64,000 nucleotides of DNA from Emmonsiellopsis sp. PD_33 (taxonomy: Eukaryota > Ascomycota > Eurotiomycetes > Onygenales > Ajellomycetaceae): assembly GCA_032988165.1 (NCBI GenBank), contig JANTQF010000110.1, positions 1 to 64,000 on the forward strand. The letters run 5' to 3'. The notes beneath the pieces were generated by a model, which was not told the DNA's origin, ran no database searches, and was given only the letters and a program-made list of their open reading frames with translations. Positions 21,013 to 32,813 of this stretch are shown here, piece by piece. Both the position numbers and the translations under genes were made by a program. Each line of letters starts with the position of its first letter. Positions within the stretch are counted from its first letter, which is position 1.

Positions 21013-22342
21013 TTTGGAAAGGGTGGTTCCGAAGGATGGGAGGGGAGTAAATTGAGTGAGTTGTGGAGATAAAATTGAAGGATGCGAAAATATAGGGGAC
21101 TGTATTCTCCTTTTCTGTGAAGAATTTATATGCTTGATCTAGTAGATATAGACCGTTATATATAGGTACTTTAAACATCCGGTCTGTATACAACCTCAGT
21201 CATATTTACTACTAATTACTAATACAATTGGCATAAAACACTGCTTTCTAATCATGGAGGCCTTTTTATGTGTTTTTTGCTTGGCTTTAGGCTATATAAA
21301 CGTCACCGTGAGCCTTGGCCTGCCTTGGTGGACCGGACAATTCAACCGCAACCGTTAGACGCGTTATTTCCTCTCGGTTTCCGCCCTGCATTCTGCAAGA
21401 ATTGAGGGGGCGCTCGTATTATCTTTACAAAGCTGAGCCTGGGCTTGAATCCTCCAGCTTGACGAAACTAGCTACGCTGCGTCACATCTTGATCTAGTCC
21501 TGGAGGTGTGGGAATACGCGGGTCTTCTCACAGGGGGAGATACTGGGACAGCTTTTCTAGAAGCTTCTATTTCGAAAGGCAGATGCTTTCTTTCTTTCTT
21601 ACTTTCTCTCTCTATTTCTTTCCCTTTCCATTTGCTCGGAGAGGTCCGAACGAGGCCATCAATCTTGTCCAACTCCAACATAATCCCCATCGCTACTATG
21701 ATGTCAGGGGTTAACTTGATGGGAATACGCGGACCAAGACCCAGATACTCAGGGATAATGAGGCGGAAAATGAAACCTGCTATCTTGCTATTGATGGCGC
21801 ATCCGTGAGTTTCACAGCTCTATAAATAGGCGGGGTCTCTTTATTTTCAATATCTATCTGTTATTATAAAGAGGCTCCAGCTTCTTTGTCCGGGGCCACG
21901 AAATCTTAAAGGATTCAAGAGACTCCGCTACATATATACCCCACTCGAATCATGAATCATTGATATAGATGGATTTGTTGGGGCTTTCCGGTTCCATCTT
22001 TCTTTTGTTGAATGGAATTGCTGCCCTTTGGCCGTTTCTCTATCACACAGGGGTAGAGAAAGCTGTTTCCTGTGTCTTTATCTCCCCGGTTCTGGTGAAT
22101 AACTAAGAACTACTATCCGTGTTCATTGGTTTTCAATCAGGTATGCATTTACCATCGGGCGAGCACTCAACGGGTTAACCGTTCCCAAAATGCAGCCCAC
22201 TAGAGGGGTTAAAGGACATTCGCAGCATGTCGCTTTTCAGCCCCGCTTGAAGCCCCTTGGGATGCCGACTATGGATACAAACGGCCTAACCAAGAGGTAT
22301 GGTATACTGAAAGCTCTTTGACAAGAACATATTTAGGCCAAA
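21013..22342. promoter_or_regulatory. Divergent intergenic region, about 1.3 kb
   Basis: Separates the NmrA-like gene from the plus-strand hypothetical gene. AT-rich near 21080-21250 and 21830-21970, with a CT-rich tract at 21580-21640. No gene seen. Confidence 0.4.
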
Positions 22343-23296
22343 ATGCATACGCAGCCAAACAAGCACAGCGATAAAACTATCACCTACCTCTACGGAGCTG
22401 TGGGGACCTCCTATATCTCCCTATTAAATACTTCGCCCTCCTCGTTCAATCCAATTACTATATACAATTCTACACAACCGACCGAATCTGACCTTTCGCC
22501 TATAGGGAATTCCCACAGACCCCGCAGGATGCTCCATCTCAGATACTATCCAGTCACCGCCGCGCGGATGACCAGATTCCTACCAACAACCCAGAGCAAA
22601 CTCAGCCACGCACCATGCTCCCTCTCCCCCCTCCAAACCGCGTCCATGGTTTCCCTTTCCGAGCCCCAGCGAGCCCAGCGAAGCCCGCGCGCCTCGACCC
22701 GGATCCTCCTCGAGCTCCCAAAAGACCCTTCCGTGGCAGATACAGATCGCAAGTTTGAATCCAGCTGCATCTACCGCGCCACGGACGACAAATATACCCG
22801 TTCCTTCTATGCCGTTGTCAAGTGTGTCCCCGCACCACCTACACCCTCTAAAAAGGCGTGTCTGGGTGATGGTAGTAGTACGATCCCGGATGCGAAACGA
22901 GGTACAGCGCCAATCGATGCCGGAGAAGCACCGGCAGATGCAAGTCGTCTATCAAGGAGTCAAGAGATTGAACGAGGTCTCCGAGAGGGCCTGTCATTCG
23001 TCGATCTGGGAGTACAATTTAAGCGAACGCCTGAATTTATCTTTCGGGAGGCGGGGAGGTATTTGGGACCGCAACGGGTGGTGGAGTTAAGTAGTCGGGT
23101 TAAGAGGGGGGAGTGGAGTGAGGGGGAGAGGAGGTGGTTAGAGTCGAAGGGGTGTTTGGTGGAGTTTCTTGATGTGGGTGAGGTTGCGACGTTGTTGAGG
23201 AGGAGGGAAAGGGGGGTGAGGAAGAGGATGGAGAAGATGATGCAGAAGTGGGCGGTAGATGGTATTGGGAATGGGAATGGGAATGGGAATGAATGA
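22343..23296 (+). CDS. Uncharacterised protein with a basic, helical C-terminus
   Basis: An open frame of 317 codons; the true start may be the first ATG (22343) or an inner one at 22568 or 22646, since the first 100 residues look like leader sequence. I do not recognise the family. The C-terminal half has a predicted helical, charged region: RSQEIERGLREGLSFVDL, a GRYLGPQRVVELSSRVKRG stretch, then EWSEGERRWLESKGC and EVATLLRRRERGVRKRM. The second block, Trp-containing helix plus a basic helix, resembles a divergent SANT/Myb-like or homeodomain-like fold, which would suggest DNA binding; this is weak inference. The C-terminus ends in alternating Gly-Asn encoded by a GGGAAT repeat. Codon use is more biased near the 3' end than at the 5' end. 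Confidence 0.55.
   Translation: MHTQPNKHSDKTITYLYGAVGTSYISLLNTSPSSFNPITIYNSTQPTESDLSPIGNSHRPRRMLHLRYYPVTAARMTRFLPTTQSKLSHAPCSLSPLQTASMVSLSEPQRAQRSPRASTRILLELPKDPSVADTDRKFESSCIYRATDDKYTRSFYAVVKCVPAPPTPSKKACLGDGSSTIPDAKRGTAPIDAGEAPADASRLSRSQEIERGLREGLSFVDLGVQFKRTPEFIFREAGRYLGPQRVVELSSRVKRGEWSEGERRWLESKGCLVEFLDVGEVATLLRRRERGVRKRMEKMMQKWAVDGIGNGNGNGNE
23265..23291 (+). repeat. GGGAAT hexamer repeat coding for Gly-Asn
   Basis: Four to five copies of GGGAAT close the 22343 ORF and encode GNGNGNGN just before the stop. A slippage-prone coding microsatellite. Confidence 0.7.
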
Positions 23297-24021
23297 TGAG
23301 ATGATGGGCGGTTGTTCAGCGTGGTGGAATAGCTCTATGCGTGATGGATGAAGACTGATTGTAGTGGAGTATCTGCTCAAATGGGGGTCGATGAGCCGGG
23401 CTGTTTGGTTAGGTGTTTGGGTGGAAGATGAGAGGTGGTGACGAAGGAGGCTGTTGAGGCGATTATGGAGGTGGAAATGACGGTGAGTTTGGTGGAGAGG
23501 GTTGTTATGGGTTTAAGCTGTGGTACTTGTTGGAATTACATATCTAATGAGGGAGATTGTTCCTGAGAAGTTGAAGGGGAGTTGGTTGAGGAGTGTGTGT
23601 GGTTGCCCCTTTTTTTATACTAATCACAATTCGGGGTCTTTACAGCTGGAGAGGGGTTGGTTTATATATATAGACTGACTGGCAGTTATTGTTTGTACGA
23701 AGAATGTTTTATCTAATCAATCAATTAATCAGTTTGAATGTCTAGCTGGTATAATATTCTTCTCAAGCACGGCATAAGGAGGGGGATAAAATGTCAATTA
23801 AACGAAACTAAAGAAACGCTCAACCATGCATCCATCAAGTCAAATACCCCAAAGGAAAATCTCCTCTATATACCATAACCTCCATACCCTTAGAAAGAAA
23901 GGGGAAAAAACAACATTAGTCGTAAACATACCCTCTATGCCTCGAGGTACTTTTCCCCCTCCGCATCCCCATTCCACCATCCATCCAAAACATAGTTTCC
24001 ACAGTCTATCAACCCCCTCCC
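23297..24021. other. Convergent intergenic region
   Basis: Lies between two 3' ends. Holds several GAGG/GGTG-rich tracts and an AT-rich part at 23680-23760. No gene recognised. Confidence 0.45.
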
Positions 24022-25851
24022 TCATCCCCTCCTACTCACACCCTCCCTCCCCTCCCCTTCCCCCTCATCCCCCTCATAATCCCCCAACAACCCCCTCCCT
24101 TCCTCCGCCAGCCTAGCATCCTGCTCACTCCACTTCCTCGCATGCGACGACCGCCTACTAACCCCCTCCACCCCCTTCTCCTTCACCAGCGCCACATAAA
24201 TCGCACTTCCCAGAATAATCCCGGACCCAGCCCAACTCATCGCCGACGGCGTCGCGTTCCACACTAGCTTATCATAACACAGCGCAAAGAGCATTTGCAT
24301 ATACACCATCGAAGTCGCGCGGGAGCCGTGGGTTGACGGCTTCGTTGGCCGCGGCTGGACGTCGGGGGGTCCATCCGGGGTAGCAGTAGCATCTAGCCCG
24401 CGCGCGCCATCCACATCATCATGATGATGATGATGATGAGGATTACCCTTCTCCTCCTCAACAGGCGGCGGCACATACGACAACCCCGCCGTGAGCAGGA
24501 ACTGCAGGAGAAACCCACACACGCCGAGTCCCGTGAGCAGCGCGAGCTCGAAGAGGTTTCCTGGCAGGCGGAAGCTGATTGAGGGCACGACGAGCACGCC
24601 GATCAGCGAGAGCACGGTGGTGATTATGGAAAAGTACGTGACGCTGACGAGTGGGTGGGCCCGTTTGCCGATTACTCGGATGGAGGTGTAGGCGCCTGTT
24701 GCGCCGAGGACGCCGAGGAGCGCGGCGCAGATGGCTAGGAGTCTGTTTTGGGCGGAGGGGGGGTCAGGGGTAAAGGTGGTGGTGGTGAGGGTGGCGTTGA
24801 ATGATAGGGTTGAGTTGTTGTCGAGCGGTGGGGTTATCTCGGGAGTGATGGGGGGTGAGGAGGAGGAGCTGGGGAATAGTGAGATGGGGCGGGCGATTAG
24901 GATGACGCCGATTAGGGAGGCGAGGCCGGCTAGTTGTTGCTTGCGCGTGAAGGACTCGTTGGGGATGATTAAGGAACAGGCGTAGCAGCAGGCGATGGGA
25001 GCGAGGAAGGTGAGTACTGTTGCTTCAGAGAGCGGGAGGTAGAGGAGCGAAGTATAGAGGCCGAATACGCCGAAGAAGCCGGTAAAGCCACGGAGGAGGA
25101 GTAGGCCGCGGACGGCGGGGATGCCGAGGGGGTGCGGGACCTTTTTATAGATCATGTAAAGCGCGCTGATGATGACGGTGCTTCCCATTCGTACAAAGAG
25201 GATCTAGAAAGGTGTGATTAGCTGGATGGACTATATGGATGCGGGGAAATAAATGTACGGGGAAAGGAGCTGAAAGCTTAAGGAGGAAGAATTTACCTGG
25301 AATGGATGCATCCCCTTCCCATGATCCCCATCCAACTGAAGCGTACGAGTCATGACATTCATAGACGAGCCAAAAAACTGCGCCAGCAGCACCATAAGCA
25401 TCCCCTTGCTATCCACCCAGACACGGCGCACCTTGGTCCGCCAACTCACAACGCGACTCGGTGCGGTCAGCTCAGGCGCCGGCGAACCAAGGGGGGTAGG
25501 CGAGTGGAGGTCTGGCTGCTCATATAAGCCCTCCTCTGCCGCGCGATTGGGGTGGAGATGCGAATCGGTGCATGATGTGTCTATGGCGGGACGAGAAGGG
25601 TTTCCAGCAGAGGCATCTGGGTGCTGTTGCTCTACCGGTGGTGTCCTTGTTGGCGCATGGAGATGCTCAGCAGGAAACCCATTGGATGGGCTTTGCGCCG
25701 TGGGTATATCTTGCTGAGATATCTCTTGGTCTGAGGAACCGGACGAGGAGCTGGAGGAGGAGCTCGAGGAGGAGCTGGACGAATCGACAGATGCCACTGA
25801 GCTTTGCCGCAGCCGACCCAACACTCTGCCTATTCGGCCGGCTGGTGCCAT
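24022..25851 (-). CDS. EamA/DMT-superfamily membrane transporter
   Basis: Two exons, 25851..25297 and 25203..24022, joined at phase 0, give 578 residues. After a disordered N-terminus of about 150 residues with a long Ser run comes the first EamA domain, from WVDSKGMLMVLLAQFFGSS (about 155) through the RGFTGFFGVFGLYTSLLYLP, LSEATVLTFLAP and LAGLASLIGVILIARP segments, which are classic for the SLC35G/DUF6 type with ten membrane helices in two repeats. The second repeat begins at LLAICAALLGVLGATGAYTS. A cytoplasmic loop carries six His in a row after GNP, and Thr/Ser/Pro-rich loops are longer than usual. Family members move small metabolites or nucleotide-sugars across membranes; the substrate here is unknown. 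The splice places ILFVRMGS directly after the HPFQ motif, as in homologues. Confidence 0.87.
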
Positions 25852-26923
25852 GATCTGGATGGGTAGTTACCGGCTATATAAAACTCTGCGGCAGGGCAGA
25901 GAATATAGGAAAAAACACGAAATGGAACCCACGGTGCTGGATGTGGTCTATCCCATACGTAACAAATAGAAAAACAGACGAAGAAGTGTAAGCTCCCTGA
26001 ACTTTGAAGACTGCTGGCTCATTGAACAAAAAATCAGGACAAGCTCCGAGATGCGGAGGGCGGACTCCCGAAAGCCAAAAATTCTGGCTTTCGAATTCGA
26101 GCTGCCGGCACACTCGCCCCATCACCAGGATTTGCACAGCCAGCACCAAGCGGCCAATCACCCGCGGTTAACTACTGTTGGCGCGGGAAATCCCTTGCTA
26201 ACGAGGGGTTCGGGCCTCTTGGGGCGTGGGATTTGGAGCCGGTTCGGTAAAGCATCAAACAGTGGGGGAGAGTCCCCGCCACGGATGGTAAATAATCAGC
26301 ACGACACGACATGGCATTTTGGATGCCTGGATGAGATTGCACGATGCTGTTCTTGAAATGTTAGCTTGGTGAACAATGCGATGTTGGAGAATATGTAACT
26401 AACTAATTACCGTATTTATCAGTGGCAGGAAATGGCGGAGGTCAAAGCCAGCTCTCCCGGTAACTATACGAGCCCGGAGCAGGCTGGGGCAGTCAAAGCC
26501 CCTTTGCGCTGACGAGGATCAAAAAGGCCCGCATCTTGGTTAAACATGGGCAAACGGTTGCTGAACCATCTCTGGCCTGAGCGGGGAGTTGGGTTCGTTG
26601 CGAGTCGAGCCTCCAGCCTGGTCCAAATCGCAACAAAAAAAAGAAAACAATTGCGCAGATGCAGTAACCCAGCCCGAGTCGCGTGGTGCACAGTGCGCAG
26701 AAGCAGCCTTGTGTATGGGCAGGCCTGAAGGAGAGGCGGCAACTCATGGACGATGTTGGACTGGTCCCTAACACGGAATGAAGTAATTTCGATCGAATCT
26801 ATAGAAAGAAACGTGCAAGATATCTAATACTATACAAATACAACAAAGCTGCGTAAAAATGTAGAAAAATGGTATAAGTAGATTGCATATATGAACAAGA
26901 TGGCCGATCTATATACTCGGCAT
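25852..26923. other. Intergenic: transporter promoter and UTP25 3' flank
   Basis: Contains the transporter promoter. A perfect 9-base inverted repeat with a 7-base loop lies at 26069-26093. The GC-rich frames around 26460-26770 do not look like a gene. Confidence 0.45.
26069..26093. repeat. Inverted repeat (9-base arms, 7-base loop)
   Basis: Arms CGAAAGCCA and TGGCTTTCG flank AAAATTC. It could be a hairpin or a factor-binding palindrome in the transporter 5' region; no partner element is seen. Confidence 0.5.
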
Positions 26924-29351
26924 CTACACAAAACTGAACGTATCCCCTCCCTTCTCCATCAGCATATTCCCTAACCGTTTTGTCCCCACAATCCTCTCCA
27001 TCTTCAACGCATCCCATTTCGAAAACAATGCTCGCACACCTCCCTCCGCAGCCTCCGCCGCGCCAGCTGGGTCCAACCCTAAATATCCGACAATCTCGCC
27101 CCAAAACACTGGGTTCTCAGGCACCCCATACATGACCACCCGCTTCACCCCTCGAATGCGGTTGCGTCGGAAATGGTGCGTTCGTTCGGTGTACAGTAGG
27201 ACAGAGTGGCGGCCGGTCATGAAGTGGCTGCGTGCGCGCGCTATATCAGTGGTGGATGTGTATTCAGAAATAGCACCGAATGAGATATTGGCCGTTTGGG
27301 ATGAGGTGGCAAAGTAGTTGCGGACACGGACAAAATCCAAATAAGACGGGATGAAGATCAACGTGCCAGATCCGCCAGACTTGCCGGTGTTCGAATGGCG
27401 GGTGATAGACGAGAGCACGGTGCTGGTAAAGTACTTGAACCGATCATCCGGATCTTTGACTGGCGATACTGAATTGAACCGTGAGAAGGTCTGCCTGACG
27501 GGAATCGGAAGAGGCAGATCGAGAATTGCCCCCTCGTAGGTCGGAGTGACCTTGATTTTTCCCGAGACATTTTGCATTTGGGACGAGAAGAGAGCGTTTA
27601 TTTCAGGCGTAAGGAAGGAGGAAAAGACGAGGTTCTGGCGTACGTATTTCGCTTGTTCGTCGAGATACCAGGTGCGCACCCGGCTGAAGTCGCAACCATG
27701 GGCCTCTTTCGGCTGGAGGTTTAGGTGCGAGAAAATGTATTCGACATGTTCCCAGTTCTGCATCAGAAGAGCATCTGCATGGTCCACTACGGCCACTTCG
27801 ATTGAGGAAAGGAAATCGAAATCCTGTTTCTTGCCACTGTATAAACTGTCAGCTATGACCTGGACAGAAATTAATGGAGATGGAGTCTGGATATACGTAC
27901 TCTTCTTTATCCATAACCATCCGAAGGCCCAGCGGACTGGCCAGTATGATATCGGAGTTGTAGAACTGAGAGAAATACTTGATAGTCTTGCGAGTGAACT
28001 TCAGCCCCAACCTGAACATATCATCGTCGTTTCCACCAAACAGTTCCCGGAAGTCGTCCGTTTTGTTTTCCCAAGATTGATCATCTTTGGCAGAGAAGCT
28101 CTCATAGAACCTGCCTTTGTTTTCTTGCTGCTCCGCTTGGTAAAGTTTTGTAATAGACTCCATCACCCGTACACAGGCCTGTCGGGTAGGTAAGATAATG
28201 AGCACCTTGGGACGAGTAAAGCCTTGGTCTCGTAGTTCTAGATCTTCTTCCTGTTCTCGTTGTGCGCGGGAGTTGTTCTTAATCACTCGGTCCCTGGTTT
28301 TCAGGATATGGTTCAAGACATGAAGGCAGTAGATATCCCGGAACTTGGCCGAATTGGAGGTCGTTCTTCCCCCAAAAAGAACATCTTGATAGCCAGAAAT
28401 ATAAGGCACAAGTCCTGCGGTGAGGCTGTCAAATTTGGGGATATGGTCCCCAGCGTGGTTCGCCAGTTTTTGTTTCAACTATAGAGACGGTTAGTCGATA
28501 AATACTCTTCTGGGTTGTGGAGCGCAGCATACCTTCAAGCTTTCCAGACCATGAGCGGCAGGAAGAGTCTGCACAGCATCATCTCCGGTATTTGGCTGGC
28601 TGGCCACGAGTCTCACTCCGCCTGCAAGCTCACTTTTCTGGGATTTCCAGCCAGTTGTCGAGATAGCCTTAATCTTTTTGGACAGCAACGAGCTATCCAC
28701 GTTGGTGAAGTGCTTCTCGAATGGATCGGATTCTGGGTAATTGGTTAGAAAGGCGATGAGGAAGAATCGATGTAGGGAATTGGAATACCATCGCTTTCGT
28801 CCCCGGAATCTTCAGCTTCGGGCTCTTCCATGACTGCATCGCCCTCGTCGTCGTCTGAGTCCTTTTCGTCCTGTTCCGATGGGGGATCCTCGACATCCGA
28901 ATCTTCTGTTTCCGCAATTTCTACCTCAGCTTTCTTGTTACTGTGGTCGATTTTTCTCCTCTTTCGAGCTGGTCCATTTGCATCTTGCCCAGCGTTAAAC
29001 AATTGTAGCAATGTATTATATGGCTTCGCCGCAGTCTCCTCTTCCTCGTCGCTTGATGGGGCTTCTTCGATAGGCTCCTGGTCGTCGTCTGTACCCATTT
29101 CACTGCCTGACTGCTCGACATCCTCATCTGAAGAGGTTTCCTCACTAGACCACAGTCAGCTAGAGTCAGATAGAAAGCCGGTTGGCAACGTACTGGGCTT
29201 CTTCAACGCGGGAAGTTTCAAAGGTTGGTCTGCGACTCTGGAAGCCACCACGGCCTCGCCCGCCTCTGCCGCCTCTGCCACCTCTGCCGCCTCGACCGCG
29301 GGCTCCTCTCCCGCCAGAGCCACGTCCGCCTCTTCCACGAGCTGGGGCCAT
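26924..29351 (-). CDS. UTP25: U3 snoRNP-associated protein Utp25
   Basis: Five exons: 29351..29194, 29144..28789, 28732..28533, 28478..27901 and 27836..26924; phases agree and give 734 residues. The protein is the fungal Utp25 (human DIEXF/DEF family), a nucleolar factor of the small-subunit processome. It is a degenerate DEAD-like helicase fold: KVLIILPTRQACVRVMES (motif Ia-like), DIILASPLGLRMV, VAVVDHADALLMQNW in place of DEAD, and the C-terminal half with LIFIPSYLDFVRVRNYF and RIRGVKRVVMYGVPENP. The P-loop is absent, so ATP hydrolysis is unlikely, as known for the family. Unusually, the first 40 residues are an RGG/GRG-rich box, followed by long acidic stretches. Start ATG at 29351 is chosen because it begins the RGG box, in line with the splice at 29193. 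Divergent from eIF3f. Confidence 0.93.
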
Positions 29352-29644
29352 TGCTAGCAGACAGATACACGCGCTGTGGTCGTGTTGGAGCAGCGTCAAT
29401 GGCGGGTTGTATTTTTTCCAAAGCGTACTTTTTTGGTGGCCGCCGGGGCTTATCTTATCTTAGCGTGAAATTTCCTCTTGGGTCCGCACACACAATTTGA
29501 GCCTCGTTTGCCCGACCTCAACCACCGCAAAGTTCAACCCACTCCACGACCTCCTCGCCCTCTCGCCCACCGCCAGCCCCCTCCAGCCCCCCCGAACCCT
29601 GTGCTGCCTGCGACGTGGCATCTCCCGCCTCACATCTGCCCAGT
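29352..29644. promoter_or_regulatory. Shared divergent promoter of UTP25 and eIF3f
   Basis: Only 293 bases separate a ribosome-assembly gene from a translation-initiation gene. CACC/CCTCC-rich sequence on the eIF3f side resembles a TATA-less, pyrimidine-rich fungal leader. Joint regulation with growth is plausible but not shown. Confidence 0.55.
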
Positions 29645-30801
29645 ATGGCTGACACCGACTCCTTCCTCCACCTCTCGCGGCCCCTGGGCCCTGCTCCAGT
29701 CGGCGCCCAACCCTCCACCGCCCCTCTCAACGTCGTGATCCAGCCTCAGGTGAGAAGACGGCTGCTGCGGTTCGCAAAGGCGTCGGCATGCTAATGTGCG
29801 AAAACTAGGCGATTTTCTCTATCCTCGACCACTCCCTCCGCCGCAACGCTGATCAGGAACGTGTCATTGGTACGCTGCTGGGAACCCGATCTGAAGATGG
29901 AACCGAGGTCGAAATCCGCTCTTGCTTCGCTGTTGGACACACAGAGACCACCGATCAGGTCGAGGTCGACATGGAATACCAGAAGCAGATGCTTGCTCTA
30001 CACCTCAAAGCGAACCCCAAGGAAGTCCTGGTGGGTTGGTATGCGACGGCTTCGGAATTGAACACATTCTCTGCGCTCATCCAGAACTTCTACGGTGGCC
30101 ACGGAGATGGAACATGGCCTCACCCCGCGGTCCATTTGACTGTATCTACTGTGCCAGGAAAGGATATTGAGACCCGAACATATATTTCGGCTCCCGTAGG
30201 AGTGACTGCGGAACGGGCTGCTGATAGCGCTGCGTTCATACCTGTGCCATATGAAATTCGGTATGGCGATGCCGAAAAGAATGGATTGGAGGCTATCGCA
30301 GCTGCAAGAGATGAAGAGAGCCGGACTGCCGGCCTATTCACCGATATCGAGGCTTTGGAGAAGGCTATTGAAGAGATTCTTGGCATGATTGACCGGGTAT
30401 CAAAATACGTTGAGTCTGTGATGGACGAGGAAGCCCCCGCCTCGACTGCCCTTGGACAATTCCTCCTTAATACGCTCGCATTGGCTCCTAAGGTTGACCC
30501 CGCCGATATTGAAAACGACTTGTATGTTCTACCTTTGCCCGTGAAATTCATGTTTTGATATGCTAATTTTCCCTCCAGCAACACCCATATCCAGGACGTC
30601 CTTGTGGTTTCCTACCTCGCCAACACCATCCGCACACAAATGGAACTTTCCAACCGACTAGCCACTGCCCAACTGACCCTCGGTGGCGAGGGCTCTGGAG
30701 CCGCCCCTGGAGGCGCTGGAGAATCAGGAGGCCAACGTGGCGGTCGTGGCGGTCGTGGCCGTGGTGGCCAACGAAACCAAGGTCGCGAGGTCGAGGCATG
30801 A
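29645..30801 (+). CDS. eif3f: Translation initiation factor eIF3 subunit F
   Basis: Three exons, 29645..29749, 29809..30521 and 30579..30801, give 346 residues, the normal length. An MPN domain covers about residues 28-170: [20 protein letters not shown] at the splice, then RVIGTLLGTRSEDGTEVEIRS (shortened: VIGTLLGTR), a cluster VGHTETTDQVEVD and GWYATASELN. The JAMM metal-binding motif of active deubiquitinases is not complete, as in other eIF3f proteins, so the domain is structural. The C-terminal MPN-associated helices end in NTHIQDVLVVSYLANTI, after which a GGQRGGRGGRGRGG tail follows. eIF3 binds the 40S subunit and scaffolds scanning complexes. The RGG tail is a feature of some Aspergillus homologues and may bind RNA. 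Confidence 0.95.
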
Positions 30802-31566
30802 GGGATGGGAAAAAATTTAATATATGCAAAATGCCAATGCAACACCAAATACCACCAATCTGCAGGCCATCCATCCATCAATCCCTCCACCAGCCAAGAG
30901 TATATTTTATGTTTTTTATATTCTCTTTTCACTTCGGGATGTAACGACGGGGGCCAAGGATGATATGGCTCCGGCCCTCCGTGATTTTACCAATTGCAGT
31001 GTTTTGCTCGGGTGGGGCAAAAGCAAGGCGTCTTTGGAGTCCTGTTTTGTTTTTGGAACTGTTTCTATGTTTGTCTTATGGGGCTTTGTTCCTTTTTTTT
31101 ATGTCTGCTTTCAGAAGCAAAGTGGGGATGGAGGGAGGGTATATGAAAACATGATGCATACCTATGTAGAATTTCATTCTGTTTCTTTTTTGTTTAATCC
31201 GGGGTTGCTCGCTTCGCTACCAGTCTCTGAAAGAGCAAGCAAGGAGGGAGAAATCCCAGGATTTCTTTTTACATGATTCTCAAGATAGATTTCATTCCGT
31301 TAAGTCATCTTGTGATGGATGGATATTTGATCTACACTTGCGAAATGGAAGTCATTTGAAAAGTTCGATATATCATTCTTGAACTAGAACTGCCAGCCCG
31401 TACAAACAGAAAGGCCCACGGAGTTCCATCCCAATTCCCCAACGCCATCCCTCACCTTCGCCATGCAAGCTCCATTTACCATGAAAGAACTATATGTAAG
31501 AAAATAAAAAAAAAGAACCGCTAATAAAAAACGCCCAACCCAACCATCCATCCATCCCATATCATC
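30802..31566. other. Convergent intergenic region between eIF3f and TAF13
   Basis: 3' UTRs of both genes; T-rich and unremarkable. Open frames here have no family resemblance. Confidence 0.5.
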
Positions 31567-32682
31567 TCAAACAACCGAACCCCCCCCACTCTTCCTCTTC
31601 TTCCCCCCGCCGCCCTCCGAACCCGAATCCGCCCCCCTCTTCACAGCCTTCCCCTTCCCCTTCTCCCCAGCCCCAGCACCAACCACACTCCCCTCCCCCT
31701 CCCGCTCCCGCTCCCGCCCCCCCGCCACACTCCCCGCCAACTCCTCCAACCCCTTCTTCCCACTCGCCCCCACGCGATCATCATTCTGATCAAACGCCCT
31801 CCTCGCCTCCTTCAACTCCCTCTCAATGCGGAACAACTCCTGCACGCGGCCCAGCTTCGTCGGATCCCTGCGGAGCGCGAAGCGGAAGTCATCGACTTTG
31901 ATCTTCTGGCGGCGCGAGTAGGTGGCGCATTGGGCGGCGGAGTGGCAGGTTTCGATTATGAAGTCTGTGACGATCTCGTCGAGGACGCGGAGGGTTTCTG
32001 GGAGGGGTTCTTGTGGGTGGGAGGGGTGCGGGGTGGGGTCGCCGTAGGCGTGGAGGAGGTGGCGTACTGGGTTTTGTTGTTAGTAGTGGTTATGAGGTGC
32101 GGGAGGAAGATGGATGGATATAGATTGCAAGAGTAGAGGAAAGTAAAGCAAAGTAGAGAACATACACTCATTCCCGAAATTCAACTGCCCCTGATGCCTC
32201 GCCAGGCGCACACGTGGTTCCGCCATGCCGGTCGTGGCCTTTCTCAATTTGCGACGGGCGAGATAGGTGTTGTTCTCCGCATCTGTCTTCTCCGGCTCCT
32301 CAGGCTGGTCTTGGTCCTGGTTCTCTTCTTTCGTAACAGCAGAAAGAGCCGCGAGCAAGCGAAAACTAAGAGGCGTAGGCTCCGGCGCAGGCTCGAGCTC
32401 GAGATATCCCCGTAGATGGGCCGGGTACTTGACGTAGTAGTTGAAGCCGAGGAATTCGATTTGCTGGCGTGGTGGCTGCTTCTCTGGCGGGTGGGCGACA
32501 GTCGCGGGCCCGGCGCTTAGCTGCATGGTGGCGCGCGGCTGGGCCGGTCTTGGCGGAGCGGCGGGCTGTGGTTGGCCGGGCAAGCGAGCGATGATGGCAG
32601 GCGTCAAGCTGGCAAGAACAACGACGAGGAAGGGATCTTGACGCACGAACGGTTTGCTGCTCACGGTCTGCGCATTGGACAA
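31567..32682 (-). CDS. TAF13: TFIID subunit TAF13
   Basis: Two exons, 32682..32166 and 32066..31567; the join at phase 1 rebuilds NFGNE-LRHLLHAYGD, the start of the histone fold. The fold continues with ETLRVLDEIVTDFIIETCH and the highly conserved YSRRQKIKVDDFRFALRRD, then LGRVQELFRIERELKEAR. TAF13 pairs with TAF11 in TFIID to support RNA polymerase II promoters. The C-terminal tail is Lys/Glu/Gly-rich with a nuclear-localisation-like GGGGKKRKSGG. An inner Met (32226, MAEPRVRLARHQG) fits the family start and would give 186 residues; the open frame, however, continues upstream 152 codons to 32682, which would give 338. I give the longer span but favour neither. Domain assignment is very secure; the start is not. 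Confidence 0.88.
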
Positions 32683-32813
32683 GTCTCGGCTACGAGAGAG
32701 AGAAGGAGAGCTTTATACCCGCCGTTTTCATTCCAAGACCCCCGCCCAGCAGGCAAACAAAAGCGCCCACTTCCCTCCACTGCTACGTACCCTCCCCCCC
32801 TCCGCCCTTCACA
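32683..32813. promoter_or_regulatory. Short divergent promoter of TAF13 and KISH
   Basis: 131 bases if TAF13 starts at 32682, or 587 bases if it starts at 32226. Pyrimidine-rich on the KISH side. No clear element can be named. Confidence 0.4.

Noticed and set aside
21420..21450. tRNA-like TTGAATCC motif
   Set aside because: No acceptor stem, D-arm or A-box could be found around it.
26464..26774. Minus-strand frames between the transporter and UTP25
   Set aside because: Two overlapping frames with Cys/Arg-rich composition, no family match, no splice partners.
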